This document shows, piece after piece, positions 1 through 6,110 of a DNA stretch of 16,915 nucleotides. This DNA is from Treponema sp. (GTDB lineage: Bacteria; Spirochaetota; Spirochaetia; Treponematales; Breznakiellaceae), in contig JAISPH010000127.1 in NCBI GenBank assembly GCA_031275035.1, positions 1 through 16,915 of the forward strand. Direction: 5' to 3'. Under the pieces are notes generated by a model, which did no database searches, was not told the origin of the DNA, and saw only the letters and a program-made list of their open reading frames with translations. The position numbers were made by a program, and so were the translations under genes. The stretch's first letter is position 1. Each line of letters opens with the position of its first letter.

Positions 1-1083
1 TTGAGTTCCTATCTCTGCCGGGTAAACAGTGAAGATCCGGGGGAAATGGAAAAGTACATAGCGGCCATAAGCGCGGCGGTTCCCTACACGTCGGCCACCT
101 TCGGGGGCTGCGCCCTGGGGATGGACGACCTGTGCCGGGGGGAGCTGGCCTTTTTCAAGGGCGACATAAACGGGGCGGAACAATTCACCCTCCGGGCCCT
201 CGAGGGCGCCCGGCAGGGGAGGCAGTACGAAATCGAAAACCGGGCCCTTTTTTATCTTTTACGGATCAACCTGGTCCGGGGGAATTTCGAGGCCATCCGG
301 GACGCTTTACAGCAGCTTGAAGCCCTGCTTGACAGGCAGGATTACCCCCTCCGCTTTACCAACCATGATATTGTTACCGGCTGGTATTATGCCCAAACCG
401 GGCAGGTGGACAAGGTGGCTTCCTGGCTGAAAAATGATTTTGAGGAGAGTGATCTTAATTCCATCGTCTTTGGTCTGGAAATCATGGTAAAGGCCAAGTT
501 CCATCTTTCCGAAAAACGCTTTCCCGCGGCTCTGGCGGTTCTGGAAAGCTGGGAAGCAAGAAACAGCCCCTGGGCTTTTGTCCTGGGGAAAATCGAGGGA
601 AAGGCCCTGGGCGCGGTATGCCGCTACCAGTTCCGGGATAAGGAGGGCGCCTTTGCCGCCCTGGAAGAGGCCTATAAGCTGGCCCTCCCCAACGCCATTT
701 CCATGCCCTTTACGGAACTGGGGAAGGACATGCGGACCCTGGCGGAGGCGGCCTTAAAGGAGGGGACCACGGCGATTCCCCGGGACTGGCTGGAACGGGT
801 ACGGCTGGACGCCGCGGCTTACGCGAAAAAATTCTTTACCGTGGCGGAACAATCCAGGCCCGGCCCTCCCCGGCAGGGAGGGGCCGAGGGGGCGGGGCTT
901 TCCCGCCGGGAAACGGAAGTCCTGACGGGCCTCTACCAGGGGATGACCCAGGAAGAAATCGCCGGCGTCTCTTCCCTGTCGGTAAATACCGTAAAAAGCG
1001 TGATCCGCAGCATCTACAACAAACTGGGGGCGGTCAACAAGGCCGACGCGATACGGATCGCCGTGTCCCGGGGGCTGGTGTAA
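1..1083 (+). CDS. MalT-like LuxR-family regulator, C-terminal part (5' end outside window)
   Basis: This is the C-terminal 360 residues of a large ATP-dependent transcriptional activator of the MalT/LuxR type. The frame is open at the window edge and its first residue aligns with residue 505 of the complete paralogue immediately downstream, so the leading TTG is an internal leucine codon and roughly 500 residues lie outside the window. Residues 1-290 are helical, TPR-like repeat sequence with alternating Ala/Leu/Tyr positions. Residues 300-360 are a LuxR-type helix-turn-helix, starting LSRRETEVL and containing SVNTVK and IYNKLGAVNKADAIR. The first half would be expected to carry the STAND-type ATPase domain. 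It ends 30 bases before the next regulator with no terminator between them, so the two are probably co-transcribed. By eye the two proteins share roughly 45% of residues over the visible part, which indicates a tandem duplication. The inducer and target genes are unknown. Confidence 0.9.
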   Translation: MSSYLCRVNSEDPGEMEKYIAAISAAVPYTSATFGGCALGMDDLCRGELAFFKGDINGAEQFTLRALEGARQGRQYEIENRALFYLLRINLVRGNFEAIRDALQQLEALLDRQDYPLRFTNHDIVTGWYYAQTGQVDKVASWLKNDFEESDLNSIVFGLEIMVKAKFHLSEKRFPAALAVLESWEARNSPWAFVLGKIEGKALGAVCRYQFRDKEGAFAALEEAYKLALPNAISMPFTELGKDMRTLAEAALKEGTTAIPRDWLERVRLDAAAYAKKFFTVAEQSRPGPPRQGGAEGAGLSRRETEVLTGLYQGMTQEEIAGVSSLSVNTVKSVIRSIYNKLGAVNKADAIRIAVSRGLV

Positions 1084-1113
1084 AGCCATGGCGGGGTCCG
1101 TGGAAGGGCAGTT

Positions 1114-3732
1114 TTGCCGGACAGGACCCGGCAAAAGGCGGGCGCCATGCCCATAGATTCGGAGGGTCAGCGTTTTCTGGAACGGCCCAGGGTTGACCGG
1201 CTCCTGGAAAAAGCCCTGAAAAGCCATGCGGTCACCGTGGTGGCCGGGGAAGGGAGCGGTAAAACCCATGCGGTGAACTCCTTTTTGCGGAAGGAAAACA
1301 GGAACATCATCTGGGTACAACTTTCCGAACGGGACAACCTGGGCTGGCGTTTCTGGGAGAACTATACCGGGGAGGTGGCGCATCTTAACCCGGAGGCGGC
1401 GAAGATCTTCGCCGACATGGGGTTCCCTGAATCGGGCCGGCAGTTCGACCGGTATCTGGGGATGCTCAGGGGTGAAATCATAAGCCCCGAACGGTACGTG
1501 ATCGTTTTTGACGATTTCCACTTCCTCACCAACCCTTCGATCCTGACGCACCTGGAACGGATCATCACCACGCCGGTTTCAAAAAACACCGGCGTTTTTA
1601 TATCCCGTACGGAACCGGCGCTGAACACCGTGCAGCTTTTGGCTAAGGGGCTTCTCTCCCAGGTTACCGTGGATGAGCTCCGGTTTACCCGGGAGGAAAC
1701 GGACGCCTATTTCCGCCTCCACGGCATCCGCCTTGCGGAAGAAGACCTTTCCCGGATATTCCACAACACCGAAGGCTGGGCCCTGGCGCTGGTCCTGATC
1801 CTCCAGGGCATAAAAACGGGGGAGGCCGGCGGGCACCGGTGGGACAGGATCATGCAGCCCGTCAGACAAATGGAGGAGCATATCTTTTCCGCCATGGATG
1901 GGGAACTCCAAAAATTCCTCATCAAACTTTCCCTCATCGAACATTGGCCCCGGAACCTCCTGGAACGGCTGGATCCCGCGGGAAAAAACATCGCCGCCCT
2001 GGAAAAATTCAGCTCGGTCATCCGCTTCGACGTGTACCTCCACGGGTTCAGGATCCACCAGCTCTTTTTGGAGTTTCTCCGGGAAAAACAGCGCCGCCTG
2101 TCCCGGGAGGAGATCCGGGAGGTGTACGGCCAGGACGCCCGGTGGTGCCTTGAAAACAACCTCCCCACCGACGCCGCCCTGGACTACGAGCGGGCCCGGG
2201 ATTACGGGGGTTTTGTCCGGCTCATCGAGTCCCTTCCCCGGATGCAGCCCCGGCCCATGGCGGCCTTTTTTCTGGAAACCGCGGAACGGCTCATCGCCGC
2301 CCACGGGGAAGATCCCCCCCCGGGGGAGGAGGACTGGGATTTCCTTTTTTTGCGCTTTATTATCCGCGCCCGGTTCCTGGGGCTGGTGGATCGTTTTGAG
2401 GAAGCCGCCGGGGAATTCCGGGCGGGGATCGCCTGTTTCGAGGCCCAGGCCCCCAGCCCCCGGCGTTCCCGGTTCCTTGCCGCGGCCTACAACAGGCTGG
2501 GGATCCTCTGCATTTTTATCTCCCGGTATACCAAGGATTATAATTTTGTCCAGTACTTTGAGCGGGGGCACCGGTATTACCTGGAAAACCCCGAACCGGT
2601 GGAGGGGCAGACGCGGCAGCTCAACATCAGTTCCTACGTGATTCAGGTTGGATTTCCCGCGGGTCCGGGGGAAATCGACGCCTATTTGAACGCCTGTTCC
2701 GCCTCGGTTCCCTACGCCTCGGCCTCCATGGACGGGTTCCTCTTCGGCGCCGATACCCTGGCCCGTGCGGAGCTGGCCCTTTTCCAGGGGGATTTAGACA
2801 AGGCGGAACAATTCGCCCGTCAGGCGGTATTCCAGGGCCGGAAAAAAAACCAGTACGAGGTGGAAAACCGGAGCCTTTTTTATCTTATGCGGATCAGCAT
2901 CCATAAGGGCGATGTCCCGGGCGTCCGGGAGCTGGAACGGCAGATGAGGGCCCTGCTGGAAAAGGACGAGTACCTTAACCGGTACGTCATCTACGACATT
3001 ATGATGGGGCGCGTTTATACCCGGCTGAGGCTGATCGAAAAAACAGTCCCCTGGCTTAGAAAAGAACAGGGAGAAGGGGAATTGAACGTCCTGTTCAACG
3101 GCTTCGACACCCTGATAAAAGTCCGGTGCCTGCTTATCGAAAAGAATTACCCCGCGGCCCTGGAGGCCCTGGAAAAGGAACAGGCCAGGGGCGAATTGGG
3201 GAGCTATCTTTTGGGGTTCCTGGAAATGACCGCCCTGGAAGCGGCGATCCGCCATCAGCTTGGAGACCGGGAAGGGGCCTTCGGCGCCCTGGAACGGGCC
3301 TACGCCGCCGCGGCCCCCAACCGCCTGGATACGCCCTTTGTGGAGATGGGGGAATATATGGCCGGCCTGGTGAACGCCGTCCTCAAGGTCCGGACGGAGG
3401 AAGCCGGTGGAAACGCCGCCGGGGGGATCCCCCGGGACTGGCTCCAGGCCATACGGAACGGCGCCTCGGCCTACGCGAAAAAACGTTCCCTGGTGGCGTC
3501 CCAATTCGCGGACCCGGAGGCTTCAAAGGCCGGGGACTTCTCAAAGCACGAACTGGCTATATTAGGCCGCCTCTCCCAGGGCCATACCGGGGAGGAGATC
3601 GCCGCGGCCATGCACATCTCCGTCAAAATGGTGAACAGCGCAATCAGGAGCCTGTACGGGAAACTGGGAGCGGCAAACCGGGCCGACGCCATACGGGCCG
3701 CCACCGCCAGGGGTTTATTAAAAGAAAATTAA
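1114..3732 (+). CDS. MalT-like LuxR-family ATP-dependent transcriptional regulator
   Basis: A complete 872-residue regulator with MalT architecture. The N-terminus has the ERPRVDRLL segment typical of these proteins. A Walker A motif GEGSGKT lies at residues 45-51 and a Walker B-like VIVFDDFHF at 129-137. DELRFTREETDAYF near 180-195 matches the conserved block after the ATPase core. A long helical TPR-like sensor region follows (about 350-800), then a LuxR-type HTH at 809-872. In the recognition helix the usual T-V-K is replaced by M-V-N, so DNA contacts may differ from the upstream paralogue. Two starts are possible: TTG at 1114, preceded by GGAAGGG at 1102-1108 with good spacing, or ATG at 1147, which has only a weak AAGG. 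TTG is used here, but the N-terminus could be 11 residues shorter. ATP binding and oligomerisation on DNA are known for MalT and inferred here. The effector is unknown. Confidence 0.9.
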   Translation: MPDRTRQKAGAMPIDSEGQRFLERPRVDRLLEKALKSHAVTVVAGEGSGKTHAVNSFLRKENRNIIWVQLSERDNLGWRFWENYTGEVAHLNPEAAKIFADMGFPESGRQFDRYLGMLRGEIISPERYVIVFDDFHFLTNPSILTHLERIITTPVSKNTGVFISRTEPALNTVQLLAKGLLSQVTVDELRFTREETDAYFRLHGIRLAEEDLSRIFHNTEGWALALVLILQGIKTGEAGGHRWDRIMQPVRQMEEHIFSAMDGELQKFLIKLSLIEHWPRNLLERLDPAGKNIAALEKFSSVIRFDVYLHGFRIHQLFLEFLREKQRRLSREEIREVYGQDARWCLENNLPTDAALDYERARDYGGFVRLIESLPRMQPRPMAAFFLETAERLIAAHGEDPPPGEEDWDFLFLRFIIRARFLGLVDRFEEAAGEFRAGIACFEAQAPSPRRSRFLAAAYNRLGILCIFISRYTKDYNFVQYFERGHRYYLENPEPVEGQTRQLNISSYVIQVGFPAGPGEIDAYLNACSASVPYASASMDGFLFGADTLARAELALFQGDLDKAEQFARQAVFQGRKKNQYEVENRSLFYLMRISIHKGDVPGVRELERQMRALLEKDEYLNRYVIYDIMMGRVYTRLRLIEKTVPWLRKEQGEGELNVLFNGFDTLIKVRCLLIEKNYPAALEALEKEQARGELGSYLLGFLEMTALEAAIRHQLGDREGAFGALERAYAAAAPNRLDTPFVEMGEYMAGLVNAVLKVRTEEAGGNAAGGIPRDWLQAIRNGASAYAKKRSLVASQFADPEASKAGDFSKHELAILGRLSQGHTGEEIAAAMHISVKMVNSAIRSLYGKLGAANRADAIRAATARGLLKEN

Positions 3733-3743
3733 CCACGAACCTT

Positions 3744-3787
3744 ACGAACAACATAAAATTTTGAAGTGGAATTTATGGTTTGTTCGT
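3744..3787 (+). terminator. Hairpin terminator after the LuxR pair
   Basis: The inverted repeat ACGAACAA (3744-3751) and TTGTTCGT (3780-3787) has an inner CATAAA/TTTATG extension, starting 12 bases after the regulator stop codon. There is no long U-run, so its role as an intrinsic terminator is likely but not certain. A second small hairpin, CGGACC-ACA-GGTCCG, follows at 3795-3809. Confidence 0.5.
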
Positions 3788-3842
3788 GAAGTTGCGGACC
3801 ACAGGTCCGGCGATTGAATTTTCTCAATTTCGGAATTCCCCG

Positions 3843-4011
3843 CATAACGTGAGTTATGATTATAGCGGCATGGCGTAGGGCCCGATAAGGCTCCTGTTAC
3901 AATAATAGCATAAGCCCCGCCCGGAACAAGGCATGCGAAAGCATGTCTTGTTATTATAGCGGCATGGCGTAGGGCCCGATAAGGCTCCTGCTACAATAAT
4001 AGCATAAGCCC
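3843..4011. repeat. Two tandem units of GNRA-loop hairpin plus 59-base core
   Basis: Two 59-base cores at 3859-3917 and 3953-4011 are identical except for one base (T at 3897, C at 3991). Each is immediately preceded by a different perfect or near-perfect hairpin closed by a GNRA tetraloop. The first is CATAAC-GTGA-GTTATG (3843-3858). The second has 12 base pairs including one G-T and a GAAA loop (3925-3952). The core itself can form a small imperfect AGGGCC/GGCTCCT stem. The second core covers the last six codons and stop of the minus-strand hydrolase gene, and the single mismatch falls in that stop codon (TAG versus TAA). No other copy is visible in the window, and no ORF of note is contained within it. 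Confidence 0.85.
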
Positions 4012-4791
4012 GTCCCAGGCGGGTTCCATGGTTATCCCGGCGAGTCCCCGTTTTTCCCTGAAGCTGCGGCAGTAGTCTTCAATTTCGCGGTGGGGATGGT
4101 CGTGGGAGATGTGGGTCAGATAGACCCGCCGGGCCTGCAGGTCCGCCGCAGTTTCCAGGGCTTCCTCAAAGCTGAAGTGAGTTTCGTGGGGCCGTTTTCG
4201 CAGACCGTCAATGACGAGGATTTCAGGACCTTTTATCAAGGTCCGGGAAAGGGCGGGAATGGCGCTGGTATCGGTCAGGTAGACCACCGTCCCGGTCCCT
4301 GTTTCGTCTGCTTTCCATCCCAGGATGTCAAGGACGCCATGTTTCACCGGGATGGGAGTAAAGGTAAGGCCCCCAATTTGAAGGGGTCCCGGAGCGTCAA
4401 GAAGCTCAATCCGGGGCTTTCCTCCTCCGGTCTGGGTTTTCTTAAACACATAGGAGAAACGCTCCCTCAGTTCCGCCAGAGTCTGGGGACTGCCGTAAAC
4501 GGGAATAACCCGTTCCCGGCTGAGGGGCCGTACATCGTCCAGGCCGTGAACATGATCCGCATGCGCATGGGTCAGCAGTACCGCATCAAGCCTGGTTATT
4601 CCCGCCCGTATTGCCTGGAGACGGAATTCCGGCCCCGTATCAATTACCACCCGTTCCCCGCTGTCCCCCTCTATGTAGAGTGAAGCCCGCATCCGCTTGT
4701 CCTTAGGGTCTTCGGAACGGCAGACCGGACAGCCGCAGCCCAGAACCGGAATGCCGTGGGAGGTGCCTGAACCAAGGACGGACAGCTTCAT
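3991..4791 (-). CDS. PhnP-like metallo-beta-lactamase-fold hydrolase
   Basis: A 266-residue cytosolic metallohydrolase of the PhnP-like branch of the metallo-beta-lactamase superfamily. The metal-binding motif THAHADH is at residues 74-80, preceded by the beta-strand Asp in VVIDTG (48-53) and followed by further metal ligands around DTSAIP and YLTHISHDHPH near the C-terminus. A GCGCPVC cluster at residues 18-24 matches the Cys-rich structural zinc site of PhnP-like proteins. E. coli PhnP is a cyclic-phosphate phosphodiesterase, but relatives have varied substrates and the substrate here is unknown. No Shine-Dalgarno sequence precedes the ATG; instead CATACT lies exactly six bases upstream. 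The last residues, GLMLLL, and the stop codon are encoded by a copy of the 59-base repeat, so the extreme C-terminus may have been replaced or copied. It lies 39 bases downstream of the small hypothetical gene on the same strand. Confidence 0.88.
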   Translation of the reverse strand: MKLSVLGSGTSHGIPVLGCGCPVCRSEDPKDKRMRASLYIEGDSGERVVIDTGPEFRLQAIRAGITRLDAVLLTHAHADHVHGLDDVRPLSRERVIPVYGSPQTLAELRERFSYVFKKTQTGGGKPRIELLDAPGPLQIGGLTFTPIPVKHGVLDILGWKADETGTGTVVYLTDTSAIPALSRTLIKGPEILVIDGLRKRPHETHFSFEEALETAADLQARRVYLTHISHDHPHREIEDYCRSFREKRGLAGITMEPAWDGLMLLL

Positions 4792-4797
4792 GGCAGC

Positions 4798-4826
4798 AGT
4801 ATGACTGAAAGGGGCAAAATTGAACA
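4798..4826 (-). promoter_or_regulatory. Possible leaderless promoter of the PhnP-like gene
   Basis: On the minus strand, TGTTCA (4821-4826) and CATACT (4798-4803) are separated by 17 bases, and CATACT lies six bases before the ATG. Both hexamers are weak matches to a sigma70 promoter. The evidence is mainly the spacing shared with three other genes in the window. Confidence 0.3.
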
Positions 4827-4830
4827 GGCT

Positions 4831-5166
4831 TTACAGATTCTCAATCTCCTGCCGCTTGCACGAGAACTTTTCCCGCAGCATTTTGTCTGCCTCCCTGAAC
4901 TCAGTATGATCCCGATAGATCTCGCTGTATAACCGATCCGGATATTCCGGCGGGCTTAAAAGATCGTCTGTTCCCATGGTCCCGGCCAGGGCGCAGCGTT
5001 CCGCCGTTTCCGCAAGGTTTTCCAGCAATGCCCTCATCTCTGCGGATAATTCCCGCCGCTCCTTCCCGCTTTTTGCCGCCCTTACCCGTTTTCTTAATTC
5101 GTTGCGAAGGGTCCATGCCCAAGAGCCCGCTTGCGCGGGGGAGCCTTGGGGCGGAGCCAAGGGCAT
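4831..5166 (-). CDS. Small hypothetical protein with helical C-terminal part
   Basis: An open frame of 111 residues from ATG 5166; I do not recognise a family. Residues from about 22 onward are charged and helix-prone, for example LRNELRKRV, then KERRELSAEMRALLENLAETAERC, then a Tyr/Glu-rich tail ending KRQEIENL. This looks like a genuine cytosolic protein and not a shadow frame. The first 20 residues, rich in Pro, Ala and Gly, are encoded entirely by the foldback repeat at 5109-5172, which also provides the ATG. The native start may therefore have been lost or displaced, leaving a truncated gene. A longer in-frame reading to 5364 exists but would overlap the divergent gene at 5221, which makes it unlikely. 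It is upstream of and co-directional with the PhnP-like hydrolase. Confidence 0.5.
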   Translation of the reverse strand: MPLAPPQGSPAQAGSWAWTLRNELRKRVRAAKSGKERRELSAEMRALLENLAETAERCALAGTMGTDDLLSPPEYPDRLYSEIYRDHTEFREADKMLREKFSCKRQEIENL

Positions 5167-5172
5167 GGACCC
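5109..5172. repeat. Foldback repeat, GC-rich hairpin family copy 1
   Basis: A perfect 12-base outer inverted repeat, GGGTCCATGCCC (5109-5120) and GGGCATGGACCC (5161-5172), encloses two GC-rich hairpins: CCCGC-TTGC-GCGGG (5126-5139) and CCTTGG/CCAAGG (5144-5162). The inner AAGAGCCCGCT...GCGGGGGAGC block recurs with variation at 11630-11690, 16408-16434 and 16623-16654. Confidence 0.8.
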
Positions 5173-5185
5173 TGAGTCAAATGCC

Positions 5186-5214
5186 TTGCCTCTTTTCCGG
5201 TTTGGAACTATGCT
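5186..5214 (+). promoter_or_regulatory. Probable promoter giving a leaderless transcript
   Basis: TTGCCT (5186-5191) and TATGCT (5209-5214) are separated by 17 bases. Only six T residues lie between the -10 hexamer and ATG 5221, so transcription would begin at or next to the start codon. No Shine-Dalgarno sequence exists upstream of that ATG. Confidence 0.5.
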
Positions 5215-5220
5215 TTTTTT

Positions 5221-5787
5221 ATGGCAGATCCTGAATTGGTACGGACTTTGGATTATATCCTGAACCGCTGCGATGAAGCCGCCATCGACGCTGTGGCCGC
5301 TGCAGTAGTCAAACGGCGCCGGAATCTGGCTCTTTTCGGCGCCGATCGGATACCGGATCCCCAAAAGATGGCCCGGGATCTGTCCGCCCGGATAAATATA
5401 GGAGCCAGCATCGAAGGCCTTAGAGAAACGATCCGGTCCATGGCGGTACGGATCATAAAGCAGGAAGCGCCGGAACTGACCGAAGCCCAGATCGATGAAC
5501 TGACCCGGTCCTGGATTCCCGGTTCCGAAGCGGGCGGCGGTTCGGGCGGCAAGGTGCCCCGGGACCTCCTTTTTTCCATGGTCGATCAGTTTGTAGCTTT
5601 TTCCCAGGGGCAGATGAGCGAATCCGAAGAAAAGGGCCTGCGGGATGAACTGGGTCCCTGGCCGGAACGGTACTGGAACGCCTTTTCCCCGGTTGTCCGC
5701 CTTATCGTTACCGGTTACCTGAAGGGCGAAACCGGTAAAAAAGAATTCCGCTCTAAACTGGAAACCGCGGTAAGTTTGGAAACGTGA
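5221..5787 (+). CDS. Hypothetical protein, 188 residues
   Basis: I do not recognise a family. The protein is soluble, without a signal peptide or membrane segment. Residues 1-90 are helical and charged (MADPELVRTLDYILNRC, then a KRRR patch at 32-34). They are followed by a Gly/Ser-rich linker near 101-110 (SEAGGGSGG) and a second helical part, about 111-188, with GPWPERYW and the aromatic/hydrophobic segment FSPVVRLIVTGYL. The two-lobed layout suggests two small helical domains joined by a flexible linker. Codon use matches its neighbours. It is transcribed divergently from the small hypothetical gene and stands alone, with the transposase remnant downstream. ATG 5221 is preferred because a promoter-like pair of hexamers lies just upstream at the right spacing, despite the absence of a ribosome binding site. 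Confidence 0.75.
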   Translation: MADPELVRTLDYILNRCDEAAIDAVAAAVVKRRRNLALFGADRIPDPQKMARDLSARINIGASIEGLRETIRSMAVRIIKQEAPELTEAQIDELTRSWIPGSEAGGGSGGKVPRDLLFSMVDQFVAFSQGQMSESEEKGLRDELGPWPERYWNAFSPVVRLIVTGYLKGETGKKEFRSKLETAVSLET

Positions 5788-5823
5788 AGAGCGGATGGAG
5801 GGACTTTACCTCATCAGACAGGA

Positions 5824-6050
5824 TTAAGCGGCTTTCCCTAAATTAAACATATCAGGGACAACATAGTCCGGTACAGAATGCATACGAATACGGATTGTAT
5901 ATGCCTCAAGATATATAACGATTGCCGGACCTCTCCTGCCGCATGCTTGCCGTCCAGCGTTTCCAGTTCCCTTTTCAGCGTCTTGAAGAATGATTCGGCG
6001 CATGCGTTGTCCCGGCAATTCCCAAACGCCGTCTCCGCCGCAGGGATCAT
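5824..6050 (-). pseudogene. IS3-family transposase (OrfB) C-terminal remnant, frameshifted
   Basis: The minus strand encodes the end of an IS3-type integrase-core transposase in two frames. From about 6050 the reading FGNCRDNACAESFFKTLKRE matches the conserved block of OrfB that contains the final catalytic Glu, and it continues through GEVRQS. Near 5915-5925 the match moves to another frame, IYLEAY...RIRMHSVPDYV, ending NLGKAA with TAA at 5826-5824, which is the usual OrfB C-terminus. A one-base indel and several substitutions (AYTI where AYYN is expected) show that it is decayed. The D-D part of the catalytic triad and the rest of OrfB and OrfA are absent, and no terminal inverted repeats are recognisable. 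It fills most of the 323-base gap between the neighbouring genes. Confidence 0.85.
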
Positions 6051-6074
6051 CGCAGGGGCTAGTCTCCTCCTCGA

Positions 6075-6104
6075 TTATCATATTCCGGCTTTTTGGGGTA
6101 ATAT
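6075..6104 (+). promoter_or_regulatory. Possible promoter of the CapA-like gene
   Basis: TTATCA (6075-6080) and TAATAT (6099-6104) are separated by 18 bases, and the -10-like hexamer lies six bases before ATG 6111. The intervening GGGG is too close to the ATG (two bases) to be a normal Shine-Dalgarno sequence. Confidence 0.35.
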
Positions 6105-6110
6105 GGGGCT

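Noticed and set aside
1..1083. Taking TTG at position 1 as a real start codon
   Set aside because: The alignment with the adjacent paralogue continues to the window edge at residue 505, so the gene is cut and the TTG is an internal leucine codon.
1579..2571. Long open frame on the minus strand opposite the LuxR-type gene
   Set aside because: Pro- and Gly-rich translation without family resemblance; it mirrors the strongly coding plus-strand frame and is a GC-rich shadow. The same applies to 7634-8890 (-) and 14314-15303 (+).
3859..4011. Possible CRISPR array or integron attC pair
   Set aside because: Only two cores with 94-base period, no third repeat and no spacer-like uniform length, no cas or integrase gene nearby, and the attC-type paired conserved ends are not recognisable.
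4901..5122. 73-residue open frame on the minus strand starting MGMDPSQR
   Set aside because: It overlaps the better-supported 111-residue frame, is Lys/Gly-rich without helical periodicity, and starts in the foldback repeat.
5788..6110. Intact insertion sequence around the transposase remnant
   Set aside because: Only the last 75 or so codons of OrfB remain, in two frames; no OrfA, terminal inverted repeats or target duplication could be found.
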